Shown: positions 9,224 to 17,596 of the stretch, piece by piece
Position numbering within the stretch: the first letter of the stretch is position 1
How the letters are laid out: the number at the start of each line of letters is the position of its first letter
Assembly (NCBI RefSeq): GCF_048323675.1
Contig: NZ_JBLWFK010000001.1
Span: 248,001-312,000, forward strand
From: Mangrovimicrobium sp048323675
Lineage (GTDB): Bacteria; Pseudomonadota; Gammaproteobacteria; Pseudomonadales; Halieaceae
DNA length: 64,000 nt
Direction: 5' to 3'
The notes under the pieces: model-generated
Databases searched by the model: none
The model's input: only the letters and a program-made list of their open reading frames with translations
What the model was told of the DNA's origin: nothing
Made by a program: the position numbers and the translations under genes

Positions 9224-10354
9224 ATGCCGGAAGACAAGACGCCAGCCGGGCCGAGAAAGATCATTCACATCGACATGGATGCCTTCTTCGCCAGTGTCGA
9301 GCAGCGGGACAATCCCGAGCTGCGCGGCCGTCCCGTGGCCGTCGGCGGCAGCGCCGCCCGCGGCGTGGTGGCGGCCGCCAGCTACGAGGCGCGCGAGTTC
9401 GGCGTGCGCTCGGCGATGCCCTCGGTGACTGCAAGGAAACGCTGTCCGGCGCTGGTTTTCGTCAAACCACGCTTCGAGGTCTATCGCGAGGTCTCGCAAC
9501 AGATCCACGCCATCTTTCGCCGCTACACCCAACTCGTCGAGCCACTTTCACTGGATGAAGCCTATCTCGATGTCACCGCGGACGATGCCGCCATCGGCAG
9601 CGCCACCCATATTGCGCAACTCATCCGCAAGGCGATTCGCGAGGAAACCGGCCTCACCGCCAGCGCCGGTGTCAGCTACAACAAGTTCATCGCCAAGATC
9701 GCTTCGGACCAGAACAAACCCGACGGCATCTGCGTGGTTCGCCCCGAACAGGGAGCCGGTTTTGTCGCCGAACTTCCGATCCGGCGTTTCTACGGCGTGG
9801 GGCCAAAAACCGCGGAAAAAATGGCGCGACTCAATATCGAGACGGGCGCGGACCTGCGCGACTGCGAACTCGATTTCCTGCGCGAGCATTTCGGAAAATC
9901 CGCCGAGTACCTGTTTCACGCCAGCCGCGGTATCGACGACCGGCAGGTAAAAACCGAACGCATCCGCAAGTCCATCGGCGCCGAGCGAACTTTCGGCGAT
10001 GACCTGATCGAAGAACCCGCATTGCGCGAAGCGCTCGCTGAAATCGCCGCTACGGTCTGGGACCGTGTCCAGAAGCACGGCAGTCGCGGTCGCACGGTAA
10101 CTCTGAAGCTGAAATACGCCGATTTTCGACAGATCACTCGCGCCCGTTCGTTTCCGGAGCCTGTTGCTGATGGTGAGTCATTGTTTGCGATCGCCCAGGA
10201 GTTATTGGGTGAGCAGTTGCCGCTGCCGCGGGGGGCGCGTCTGCTTGGCCTTACTGTTTCGAGTCTGGAGTCTTTCAAGTCGAATGATGCTGTCAGCGTA
10301 GTAACGGGGGCGGTCCGGGAGGGAGCTCCTCGGCAGGGGAGTTTTGAATTCTAA
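9224..10354 (+). CDS. dinB: DNA polymerase IV (Y-family translesion polymerase)
   Basis: 376 residues from ATG 9224; the reading frame extends further upstream but similarity to DinB begins at KIIHIDMDAFFASVEQRDNP. Catalytic acidic residues are in DMDAFF and in LDEAYLDVT. The finger/palm motifs ASYEARKFGV-like (ASYEAREFGVRSAMP) and ASAGVSYNKFIAKIASDQNKPDG are intact, and the little-finger domain ends the protein, which lacks a recognisable C-terminal clamp-binding QxxLxLF; the end GSFEF is only suggestive. It is an error-prone polymerase for damaged templates. It ends just before the repeat-rich gap. Confidence 0.95.
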   Translation: MPEDKTPAGPRKIIHIDMDAFFASVEQRDNPELRGRPVAVGGSAARGVVAAASYEAREFGVRSAMPSVTARKRCPALVFVKPRFEVYREVSQQIHAIFRRYTQLVEPLSLDEAYLDVTADDAAIGSATHIAQLIRKAIREETGLTASAGVSYNKFIAKIASDQNKPDGICVVRPEQGAGFVAELPIRRFYGVGPKTAEKMARLNIETGADLRDCELDFLREHFGKSAEYLFHASRGIDDRQVKTERIRKSIGAERTFGDDLIEEPALREALAEIAATVWDRVQKHGSRGRTVTLKLKYADFRQITRARSFPEPVADGESLFAIAQELLGEQLPLPRGARLLGLTVSSLESFKSNDAVSVVTGAVREGAPRQGSFEF

Positions 10355-10410
10355 TGCCCGGATTGGCACTGCCTTTTTGCAAGTACAGGTGTGGAGCTAG
10401 AGCATAGTCC

Positions 10411-10535
10411 GAGGCCGCGTTGCCAACTACTGCCTCGCCGGGACCGCCAAAAAGCGCACATCCATGTGCAGGCTCGGGTTCGGCCATCCATGGCCTCACA
10501 CGCCCCGTCAAGGCAGTAGTTGGCAACACGTCCTC
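10411..10535 (-). repeat. Structured dispersed repeat, copy R1 (minus orientation)
   Basis: Read on the minus strand, long outer arms (10504-10527 pairing with 10419-10442, extending with wobble pairs to about 10535 and 10411) enclose two hairpins. Hairpin 1 is GGCCA-TGGA-TGGCC, hairpin 2 is GCACA-TGGA-TGTGC, followed by the conserved GCTTTTTGGCGGTCCCGG. It lies downstream of dinB. It shares the hairpin-2 block with four other copies in the window but has its own arm sequence. Confidence 0.9.
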
Positions 10536-10661
10536 TACGCACTCTGTAGAAAGTTTGGCAGCGGTGTATCGAGTAATTTTCTAATTACACATAGTCACGC
10601 TAGACGAAGTAGTTACCGAAAATGGATGTAGGTGCATAGTTTCTTACAGAGTGCTAGAGAC

Positions 10662-10779
10662 GCCGGTGTCGGGATTTGCCTCAACGGGGCGTCCGAGGAC
10701 ATGGATGTCCGAGGCCGAGCCTGCACATGGATGTGCGCTTTTTGGCGGTCCCGGTGAGGCAAATCCCGACATCGGTGGC
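10662..10779 (+). repeat. Structured dispersed repeat, copy R2
   Basis: Outer arms 10662-10689 and 10749-10779 pair over about 27 bp (core TCGGGATTTGCCTC against GAGGCAAATCCCGA). Inside are hairpin 1, GGACA-TGGA-TGTCC, the linker GAGGCCGAGCC, hairpin 2, GCACA-TGGA-TGTGC, and the conserved GCTTTTTGGCGGTCCCGG. R2 and R1 share the GGTCCCGG foot of the right arm, unlike the other copies (GTGTTcC/GTGTTTC). Confidence 0.9.
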
Positions 10780-10828
10780 TCGTACTACGCGATACTCCAT
10801 TGTGACAACGAACACGAAAAGCGTGTAA

Positions 10829-12187
10829 TTACCCCAGCTGAAGTCGTCGAGCTGCCTTACCATGCCGCGCCACCAGTGCACCCATATCCAGTCCGGGAAT
10901 CTCGCCATCCACCACGCGCCACTGCCCGTTGACCATCACATGCCGCGCCCGATCCGCGCCGCAGGTCACCAGCGCCGCCAGCGGATCACCCGCACCGGAA
11001 AAGCGCAGCGCGTCGAGATCGAACAGCGCAATATCCGCCAGCGCGCCGGGACGCAGGCTGCCCAGTGAGGGGCGGCCCAGTACGCGCGCCCCGCCCGAGG
11101 TGGCCCAGCGCAGCGCATCGGTTACCGCGATTTTCTCGCTGCCGTACTTCAGGCGCTGCAGCAGGAAGGCCTGGCGAACTTCCTGGATCAGGTTGGAGTG
11201 GTCGTTGGACGCGGAGCCGTCGACGCCGAGCCCGACCGGTGAGCCGGCGGCCTCGAGGTCCAGGGTTGAGCACAGGCCGGAGGCGAGGATCATGTTCGAG
11301 GAGGGGCAGTGACAGATGCCGACGCCCGCCGTGCCCAGCTGCGCGATCTCTTCGGCAGTGAAGTGAATGCCGTGGGCGAGCCACACGTCGTCGCCCAGCC
11401 AGTCGAGGTCCGCGAGGTACTCCAGTGGACGGCGGCCCACGTGTTCCAGGCAGAAGGCGTTTTCGTCTTCGGTTTCGGCGAGATGGGTGTGCAGGCGCAG
11501 GCCGTGCGCGCGCGCGAGCTTCGCCGATTCGCGCATCAGTTCCGCGGTGACGGAAAACGGCGAGCAGGGCGCGAGGGCGATCTGCACCATCGCGTCGTCG
11601 CCGCGCTCGTGATAGGCGCTGGCGACCCGCTGGCAGTCATCGAGGATGGCCTGCTCCGATTGCACCACGTGGTCCGGGGGCAACCCGCCGGAGGACTGGC
11701 CGAGGCTCATGGAACCGCGGGTGAGGACGACGCGTACGCCCATTCGCCGTGCCGTTTCCACCTGGATGTCGATGGCGTTTTCGAAGGCGCTGGCAAACAG
11801 GTAGTGGTGATCCGATGCGGTGGTGCAGCCGGACAGCAGCAACTCCGCCAGTGCGAGTTCCGTGGCGCTGCCGACACAGTCTTCGTCCATTCCGGCCCAC
11901 ACCGGGTAGAGCGCGCTCAGCCAGGCGAACAGCTCCTTGTTCTGCGCGGCGGGAAGGGCGCGGGTCAGGGTCTGGTAGAAATGGTGGTGGCAGTTGACCA
12001 GCCCGGGCAACAGGACGAGGCCGCGGGCGTCGAAGCGTTCGCTGTAGTCGGCAGGGGTGTGGCCGCCGGGGACGCATTCCACGATGCGCTTGCCTTCGAC
12101 GACGATTCCGCCACGGCAATCGGCGTTGTCATCTGACGTCCATGCCGCCGCGGGATTGGCGATCCAGGTGCGCGAGGTTGTCCGCAT
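10829..12187 (-). CDS. 8-oxoguanine deaminase
   Basis: 452 residues, amidohydrolase superfamily. Metal ligands: LINTHHHF-like motif VNCHHHFYQTLTRALP near residue 67, HTHLAET in the middle, LAHGIHF and the terminal aspartate in GVDGSASND. The whole chain follows the 8-oxoguanine deaminase characterised in Pseudomonas aeruginosa (PA0142), including LLSGCTTASDHHYLF and APCSPFSVT. It converts 8-oxoguanine to urate directly. It is the second gene of a two-gene unit, 5 nt downstream of the TetR regulator gene. Confidence 0.9.
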   Translation of the reverse strand: MRTTSRTWIANPAAAWTSDDNADCRGGIVVEGKRIVECVPGGHTPADYSERFDARGLVLLPGLVNCHHHFYQTLTRALPAAQNKELFAWLSALYPVWAGMDEDCVGSATELALAELLLSGCTTASDHHYLFASAFENAIDIQVETARRMGVRVVLTRGSMSLGQSSGGLPPDHVVQSEQAILDDCQRVASAYHERGDDAMVQIALAPCSPFSVTAELMRESAKLARAHGLRLHTHLAETEDENAFCLEHVGRRPLEYLADLDWLGDDVWLAHGIHFTAEEIAQLGTAGVGICHCPSSNMILASGLCSTLDLEAAGSPVGLGVDGSASNDHSNLIQEVRQAFLLQRLKYGSEKIAVTDALRWATSGGARVLGRPSLGSLRPGALADIALFDLDALRFSGAGDPLAALVTCGADRARHVMVNGQWRVVDGEIPGLDMGALVARHGKAARRLQLG

Positions 12188-12192
12188 CGGGA

Positions 12193-12894
12193 TCAGCCGG
12201 CACTGGACTTGCGTTTGCCGGCTTGCGCGCCCGGCACTTCAAGGCCGCAACCGCGCAGGATCATGCCGCTGATGAAGTCGGAGATATGCTGGATCATTTC
12301 CGGCTCGTATTCGGCGTGGTTCATTACCGTCAATACCTGGGTATCGAAGTCCGCGTAGTGCTGGGTGGACGACCAGATCAGGAAGATCAGTTGTACCGGG
12401 TCCACGGGCGCCATCCGGCCCTGGTCGATCCACTGGGACATGAATGCCGCCTTTTCCCGTACCCAGGTGCGCATCTCGGTGCGGATATAGTCGCGCAAAA
12501 AGGGTGCGCCCTGGATGATTTCCATGGCGAATACCTTGGACGCTTCAGGGTGCGAAAACGACAACTCCACTTTCTTGCGGATAAACATGTCGAGCACTTC
12601 CGCGGGATCGTCCTCGACTTCCACCGTATCGAGATAGTCGTTCCAGAGATGGATGATGTTGTCCAGCACGGTGAGGTAAAGATTGTGCTTGCTGGAAAAA
12701 TAGTAGTGAATGCTCGGCTTGGCGACACCGGCGCGATCGGCGATCTTCTGGGTCGTCGTACCCTTGTAGCCGTTCAGCGCAAATTCCTGTTCCGCGGCCT
12801 TCAGGATAACCTGGAAATTGTGGTCGCGAATTTTGCCGGGTTTATAGGGGCCGCGCTTGTTGTTGCCGTTCCTTGACTCTTTGCGTATCGCCAT
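12193..12894 (-). CDS. TetR-family regulator, RutR-like
   Basis: 233 residues. An extended basic N-terminus (RKESRNGNNKRGPYKPGK) precedes the TetR helix-turn-helix (GTTTQKIADRAGVAKPSIHYYFSSKHNLY). The ligand domain matches E. coli RutR at several points: YPQASRLFCMEML-like HPEASKVFAMEIIQGAPFL, and LIFLIWSSTQHYADF. RutR senses pyrimidines and also controls purine genes; here the effector is more likely a purine-pathway compound (inference). Sites similar to the RutR operator occur at 19099, 19245, 41409 and 48910. It heads an operon with 8-oxoguanine deaminase. Confidence 0.88.
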   Translation of the reverse strand: MAIRKESRNGNNKRGPYKPGKIRDHNFQVILKAAEQEFALNGYKGTTTQKIADRAGVAKPSIHYYFSSKHNLYLTVLDNIIHLWNDYLDTVEVEDDPAEVLDMFIRKKVELSFSHPEASKVFAMEIIQGAPFLRDYIRTEMRTWVREKAAFMSQWIDQGRMAPVDPVQLIFLIWSSTQHYADFDTQVLTVMNHAEYEPEMIQHISDFISGMILRGCGLEVPGAQAGKRKSSAG

Positions 12895-13094
12895 AATTAT
12901 TCCGATAATCTATGTGAAATGATGGCCGCCTCGGCCAGAATAACACTGCAGAAATAACAGCGTCCACGTAACTTATGTGAAAGCTGTTGCAGTGGCCTGA
13001 ATGTTGCTTGAATAGCGCGTGGCAAACGCCACCGGCTGCGGGACACCTTGCACAAGCAGCCCGCGAAATCCCGAAATTTTTCCAGGAGAAAACC

Positions 13095-13421
13095 ATGACT
13101 ACCTACGTGATTGTCGACAACGACGTCATCGACCCGGAACCCTACCGCGAATACCTGAAGCTGATTACACCGACTGTTTACAAGTACGGTGGACGCTACC
13201 TGGTGCGCGCCGGCAAGATCCATCTCCGGGACAGCGACTGGTGTCCGGACCGCATGGTGGTCATCGCCTTCGATGACGCGGAATCCGCACGCCGCTGGGT
13301 GGAGTCCGACGACGTGGTGCCGATCCATGACATGCGCCGCCGTCATGCCCGCTCCCGGTTGATTGTCATCGACGGAGTGGATGCTGCCGAGGCGGCCACA
13401 CCCAGCGAGGCGTCCGTATGA
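13095..13421 (+). CDS. DUF1330 family protein
   Basis: 108 residues from ATG 13095, with AGGAG 8 nt upstream. The sequence (TTYVIVDNDVIDPEPYREYLKL, GGRYLVRAGKIHLRD, DRMVVIAFDDAESARRW) follows the DUF1330 dimeric ferredoxin-like fold, a small family of unknown function often beside catabolic genes. Its stop overlaps the adenine deaminase start (ATGA), so the two are co-translated. A role with the deaminase is only suggested by this coupling. Confidence 0.85.
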   Translation: MTTYVIVDNDVIDPEPYREYLKLITPTVYKYGGRYLVRAGKIHLRDSDWCPDRMVVIAFDDAESARRWVESDDVVPIHDMRRRHARSRLIVIDGVDAAEAATPSEASV

Positions 13422-14443
13422 CATCCGCGAGCCTGGGCGACTGGCTCTGTGCCATGCCGAAGGCGGAGCTGCACCTGCATATCGACGGCAGCCTCGAGCC
13501 CGGGCGCATGCTGCAACTTGCGGCAAAAAACGCTATTTCCCTGCCTTACGCCTCCACCGCGGAGGTGGAGGCAGCCTACCGCTTCGAGGACCTGCAGAGT
13601 TTCCTCGACCTTTACTACCTCGGGGCCTCGGTGCTGCGTGATGAGGACGATTTCTACTGGCTGATGATGGATTACCTGCAGCGCTGCCGCGCACAGAATA
13701 TCGTGCACACCGAGATCATGGTCGAACCGCAGACCTACGCCGCCCAGGGCGTAGGCCTGGATGTGATCATGGCGGGTTTCAAGCGCGCTATGGCCGAAGC
13801 CCGGGATGGCTGGGGGCAGTCTGTGCTGCTGATCCTGAGCATGTTGCGCCACCTGCCGGAAGCCGATGCGCTGGCGACGCTGGCCGCCGCCGATGCCTAC
13901 CGCGACAGTTTTGTCGCCATTGGCCTCGCCAGTTCGGAACAGGGATTTCCGCCGGAGGGTTTCCAGCGCCTGTACGCGGTCGCGGCCGAGCGCGGTTACG
14001 CGCTGACCGCCCACGCGGGCGAGGAGGGCCCGGCGGCCAACGTGCGCACTGCGCTGGAAAAGCTCGGAGTGGCGCGGATCGACCACGGCGTGCGCAGCGT
14101 CGAGGATCCCGCGCTGATCGAGGACCTGCGCCAGCGGCAGATTCCGTTGACGGTCTGCCCGCTGTCGAACGTCCGACTGCGGGTGTTTCCCGGCATGGCG
14201 CAACACAACCTGCTGGAACTGCTCGACGCGGGACTGCTGGTGACGGTAAATTCCGACGATCCCGCCTATTTCGGCGGCTACCTCAACGAAAATTTTCTCG
14301 CGCTGGCGGAGCACCTGCACCTTACCCGGGCGCAGGCGGAAACCCTGTTGTTCAACAGCTTTAGCGCAAGCTTTCTTCCAGCCGCTGAAAAACAGGCGTT
14401 TCGGGAGCAACTGGTACTGGCGATCGATCACTGGTCTGCCTGA
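13418..14443 (+). CDS. Adenine deaminase (adenosine-deaminase-like, PA0148 type)
   Basis: 341 residues. Zinc ligands and catalytic residues of the ADA family are present: PKAELHLHIDGSLEP, TAHAGEEGP (His and catalytic Glu), IDHGVRS and NSDDPAYFGGY. The SSEQGFPPEGF and VCPLSNVRLRVF segments resemble the bacterial/fungal adenine deaminases related to P. aeruginosa PA0148 more than adenosine deaminases. It would convert adenine to hypoxanthine, the substrate of the Xdh enzyme. It is the second gene of a pair with the DUF1330 gene. Confidence 0.85.
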   Translation: MTSASLGDWLCAMPKAELHLHIDGSLEPGRMLQLAAKNAISLPYASTAEVEAAYRFEDLQSFLDLYYLGASVLRDEDDFYWLMMDYLQRCRAQNIVHTEIMVEPQTYAAQGVGLDVIMAGFKRAMAEARDGWGQSVLLILSMLRHLPEADALATLAAADAYRDSFVAIGLASSEQGFPPEGFQRLYAVAAERGYALTAHAGEEGPAANVRTALEKLGVARIDHGVRSVEDPALIEDLRQRQIPLTVCPLSNVRLRVFPGMAQHNLLELLDAGLLVTVNSDDPAYFGGYLNENFLALAEHLHLTRAQAETLLFNSFSASFLPAAEKQAFREQLVLAIDHWSA

Positions 14444-14462
14444 CACCTCTCTCGGTCTGACG

Positions 14463-14480
14463 GGGCCTGGTACCAGGCCC
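14463..14480. terminator. Perfect 18-bp palindrome between convergent genes
   Basis: GGGCCTGGTACCAGGCCC is a perfect palindrome lying 19 bp after the adenine deaminase stop and touching the stop codon of the convergent BMP gene. It could act as a bidirectional terminator hairpin, but there is no T-tract, so this is tentative. Confidence 0.4.
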
Positions 14481-15592
14481 TAGTTCGGCACACCGCCGAT
14501 AATGCCGCTGAGCATCCACTCCATTCCGGTCAGGGCCTTGTCATCCGGCACTGAGCCGGCCGCTACCCGCTCGACGCCCTCGAGGTCCTGCAGCGGGCCG
14601 CTGAATACCTTCAACTCGCCGTCGATCATCCGCTGGCGCTGTGCGGCTACCGCTGCCTTCACTTCTTCCGGAACCTCGGGGCCCCAGCCCACCAGTTGTG
14701 TCGCGTCCTCCTCGACGCCGACCCAGTCGACTTCGGCCTTCCAGGTGCCGTCCATTACCGCCTGGACCTTGCGTATGTAGATCGGCAGCCAGTTGTGGGC
14801 GATGCTGACCAGGTGGTGTTGCGGTGCGAAGGGGCTGCGGTCTGTCTGGTAACCGACGGACCAGACGCCGGCCTGTTCGGCGGCCTGGATCGCCGCGGAG
14901 GTTTCCGTGTGGTGGGTGATGACATCGGCGCCGCGGGCGATCAGCAGGTCCGCCGCCTCGCGGGAGCGGCTGGCGTCACTCCAGGTGCTGATCCAGACGA
15001 CCTCGACCTCGATATCCGGTCGCGCGGCCCGCGCGCCGAGGGTATAGGCATTGATGCCGCGCAGCACTTCGGGAATGGGGAATGAACCCACGTAGCCAAG
15101 CCGGCCGGTCTTGCTGACCAGCCCCGCGGCGTAGCCGGCAAGGTAGCGGCCCTGGTAGGCGCGAATCTGGTAGGTGCCGAGGTTGCGCGCGGTGGTGTAG
15201 CCGGAGGCGTGTTCGAAGGTTGTGCGGGGGAAGCGCTTGGCGACCCGCACCGCCGAGTTCATGAAGCCGAAGGAGGTGGCGAAGATCAGGTCGTTGCCAT
15301 CGCGGGCCAGCTTGGTCAGGACGCGTTCGGCGTCGCCGCCCGGGGCAATACCATCGAGCGCGCTGGTGCTGATGGCGTCGCCAAAATGTTCCTGCAGTTT
15401 TTTCCGGGCAATCTCGTGGGACAGCGTCCAGCCGCCCTGGCCGACCGGGTTTTCGTGCATGAAGGCCACTTTCAGCGGTGCCTGGGCCTGCGCACTGCCG
15501 GCGGCAAGCCCGCCGGCGACCAGCAGTGCTGCGCAGCCGCGTTTCATCCAGCGGCCGAGGTGTTTCATTACGGGAGTAGGTCTTGTTGTCAT
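14480..15592 (-). CDS. BMP/PnrA-family nucleoside-type ABC transporter, substrate-binding protein
   Basis: 370 residues; an internal Met at residue 9 (MKHLGRW) is an alternative start that leaves a cleaner signal peptide ending SAQA-QA. The mature part (LKVAFMHENPVGQGGWTLSHEIARK, FATSFGFMNSAVRVAKRFP, GYVGSFPIPEVLRGINAYTLGAR, HHTETSAAIQAAEQAGVWSVGY) is the BMP/PnrA fold that binds nucleosides and purines. No lipobox cysteine is evident. It is the last gene of a four-gene importer operon, 1 nt after the second permease. Confidence 0.9.
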   Translation of the reverse strand: MTTRPTPVMKHLGRWMKRGCAALLVAGGLAAGSAQAQAPLKVAFMHENPVGQGGWTLSHEIARKKLQEHFGDAISTSALDGIAPGGDAERVLTKLARDGNDLIFATSFGFMNSAVRVAKRFPRTTFEHASGYTTARNLGTYQIRAYQGRYLAGYAAGLVSKTGRLGYVGSFPIPEVLRGINAYTLGARAARPDIEVEVVWISTWSDASRSREAADLLIARGADVITHHTETSAAIQAAEQAGVWSVGYQTDRSPFAPQHHLVSIAHNWLPIYIRKVQAVMDGTWKAEVDWVGVEEDATQLVGWGPEVPEEVKAAVAAQRQRMIDGELKVFSGPLQDLEGVERVAAGSVPDDKALTGMEWMLSGIIGGVPN

Positions 15593-15593
15593 A

Positions 15594-16520
15594 TTAACTG
15601 TCCGGGTAAAAATTCTGGCCCAGTCCGGGCGGTGATTGGTAGCGGCTGAAATTGCGCTGCCGGGAGAGCAGCACCAGCGCGACGATGCAGAGCAGGTAGG
15701 GCGCCATGGCCATGATCTGTCCGGAGACCGGGATACCGGCGCCCTGCAGGAGCAGGTTCAGAATACCGGCCATGCCGAAGATGTGCGCGGCCACCAGGAC
15801 CAGCCCGGTGCGCCAGCCCGCCAGCACCACCAGCGCCAGGGCGATCCAGCCGCGGCCCGCGGTCATGCCCTCGGTCCACAGCGGCGTGTAGACCAGCGAC
15901 AGGTAGGCGCCGCCGAGTCCTGCCATCAGGCCGCCGCTGCAAGCCATCAGCGCGCGAATACTGCGCACCGGGAGGCCGATCTTGTGCGCCACGGCGGGGT
16001 TCTCGCCGACCGCGGTAATCTTCAGCCCGGCGCGGCTGCGGTGCAGCAGCCAGTAGCTGCCCAGCGCCAGCAGCCAGGCGAGGTAGAGCAGCCAGTCCTG
16101 GCCGAACAGGCCGGGGCCGATCAGCGGAAGCTCCGAGAGCCCGGGAATGTGCAGGGGCGCTATGCCTTCGATGGCGGTACCGACATAGTTCTCGCCGAGG
16201 AATGCGCTGAGGCCGGTGCCGAAAATGGTCATTGCCAGCCCGGTGGCGACCTGGTTGGTTTGCAGTACCAGGGTGAGGAAAGCGAACAGGGCGCCGAAGC
16301 CGATACCGGTGAGGCCGGCGACCAGTACGCCTATCTCCGTGTTGCCGGTCTTGCTGGCGGCGATAAAACCGGTCACGGCGCCCATCAGCATCATCCCCTC
16401 CTGGCCCAGGTTGAGCATGCCACTGCGCTCGGCCAGCAATACCCCGAGGGCGCAGAACAACAGCGGGACGCCGGCGCGCAGTGTGGAAAACAGTAGGGTG
16501 GCAGCGAGATCGGCGTCCAT
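15594..16520 (-). CDS. Nucleoside/purine ABC transporter permease 2
   Basis: 308 residues from ATG 16520, whose A/TG overlaps the stop of permease 1 (TGATG). About eight to ten hydrophobic helices; RSGMLNLGQEGMMLMGAVTGF and AVGENPAVAHKIGLPV are typical of the branched-type permease (BPD_transp_2) family that partners BMP-type binding proteins, such as YufQ/NupQ. It lies in the inner membrane and should pair with permease 1 as a heterodimer. Confidence 0.9.
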   Translation of the reverse strand: MDADLAATLLFSTLRAGVPLLFCALGVLLAERSGMLNLGQEGMMLMGAVTGFIAASKTGNTEIGVLVAGLTGIGFGALFAFLTLVLQTNQVATGLAMTIFGTGLSAFLGENYVGTAIEGIAPLHIPGLSELPLIGPGLFGQDWLLYLAWLLALGSYWLLHRSRAGLKITAVGENPAVAHKIGLPVRSIRALMACSGGLMAGLGGAYLSLVYTPLWTEGMTAGRGWIALALVVLAGWRTGLVLVAAHIFGMAGILNLLLQGAGIPVSGQIMAMAPYLLCIVALVLLSRQRNFSRYQSPPGLGQNFYPDS

Positions 16521-17596
16521 CAGGCCTCCGCGGCGGTGGAGAAGGGCCACCGGATCTGGTAATTGATGAGGAAGTCCGCCGCCAGCAGGTAGAACAGCAG
16601 CATGCCCTGGAACATCTGGGTGATCGAACGCGGCAGGCCGAACTCGATCTGCAGGTTTTCACCGCCGATAAAGGTCAGGGCGAACAACAGCCCCGCCAGC
16701 ACGATGCCCAGCGGATTGTTGCGGCCGAGAAACACCACGATGATCGCGGAAAAGCCGTATCCTGCGGAAAGATGCGGCGTCACCTGGCCAACCGGGCCGA
16801 GCACCTCGAAGGCGCCGGCGATGCCGGCCAGCGCCCCGCAGGCGGCGAGCACAAACCAGAGGGTGAGGCGGGCGCTGAAACCGGCGTAGTCGGCGGCCCG
16901 CGCGCTTTCGCCGAGCACCCGGATCTGGAAGCCCAGCAGGGAGCGCTGCACCAGCAGCCACAGTCCCACAGCGGCGGCCAGCGCCAGCAGCAGGCCGACA
17001 TGCACCCGGTAATCCGGGTGCAGGGTTGGCAGCAGGAGTTCCTCGACCAGCAGGGCGGACTCGGGGAAGTTGAAGCCGTTGGGGTCCTTCAGCGGCCCCT
17101 GTACCGACCACAGCAACAGCTGCAGGGCGATATAGTTGAGCATGATGCTGGTGAGGATCTCGCTGCAGCCGAAGCGGTCCCGGAGCAGCGCGACGATGCC
17201 CGCCCAGCAGGTGCCGGCGGCCATGCCGGCGAGCACTGCGGCAAGGGTGGCCCAGGCGAAGCCGGCCCCGGCATCGTTGCATGCCAGCGCGATCACGCCG
17301 CCGCCGAGGGTGCCGAGGATAAACTGGCCCTCGGCGCCGATGTTCCAAACCCGGGCGCGGAAGCACAGGCTGAGGCCCACCGCGCAGAGCAGTAGCGGGG
17401 TCGCCTTGAGCAGGAGTTCACTGATGCCGTATAGGTCGCGGACAGGGGCGATGAAGAAGGCGTACATCACCGCGCCGGGCTGTTGCCCCAGCAGCGCAAA
17501 AATCAGGGCGCCGGTCACCAGCGTGGCCAGCAGCGCGACCAGTGGCGACAGGTACTGCATGTGAGTGGCGGGAGCCGCCCGGCGTTCTATGCGCAT
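16520..17596 (-). CDS. Nucleoside/purine ABC transporter permease 1
   Basis: 358 residues from ATG 17596 (MRIERRAAP), which overlaps the ATPase stop by 10 nt; the frame is open a further 33 bp upstream inside the ATPase gene. Hydrophobic helices with CFRARVWNIGAEGQFILGTLGGG, CSEILTSIMLNYIALQL and GYGFSAIIVVFLGRNNPLGI mark it as the larger (YufP/NupP-like) permease. The amino-terminal arginine-rich stretch is cytoplasmic. Confidence 0.9.
   Translation of the reverse strand: MRIERRAAPATHMQYLSPLVALLATLVTGALIFALLGQQPGAVMYAFFIAPVRDLYGISELLLKATPLLLCAVGLSLCFRARVWNIGAEGQFILGTLGGGVIALACNDAGAGFAWATLAAVLAGMAAGTCWAGIVALLRDRFGCSEILTSIMLNYIALQLLLWSVQGPLKDPNGFNFPESALLVEELLLPTLHPDYRVHVGLLLALAAAVGLWLLVQRSLLGFQIRVLGESARAADYAGFSARLTLWFVLAACGALAGIAGAFEVLGPVGQVTPHLSAGYGFSAIIVVFLGRNNPLGIVLAGLLFALTFIGGENLQIEFGLPRSITQMFQGMLLFYLLAADFLINYQIRWPFSTAAEA

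Larger units (their letters stand above)
10355..10828. other. 474-bp intergenic gap with an inverted pair of repeats and a nested inverted repeat
   Basis: Between the convergent dinB and 8-oxoguanine deaminase genes. It holds R1 (minus) and R2 (plus) facing opposite ways. Between them a 14-bp inverted repeat (10539-10552 and 10640-10654, GCACTCTGTAGAAA with a one-base bulge in the right arm) encloses about 87 bp that include a small hairpin GTAATT-TTCT-AATTAC at 10573-10588. Short open frames in the repeats look like repeat translations, not genes. The rest shows no gene. Confidence 0.8.

Noticed and set aside
10411..10779. Integron attC sites
   Set aside because: The long variable arms resemble attC, but the RYYYAAC/GTTRRRY boxes are not conserved at the same place in all copies and no cassettes or integrase are seen.
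10293..10932. Short open frames in and around the repeats, some giving similar peptides (for example with CALFGG or MCAFW)
   Set aside because: The similarity comes from translating the same repeat in different copies, the frames differ, and arm changes keep base pairing rather than codons.
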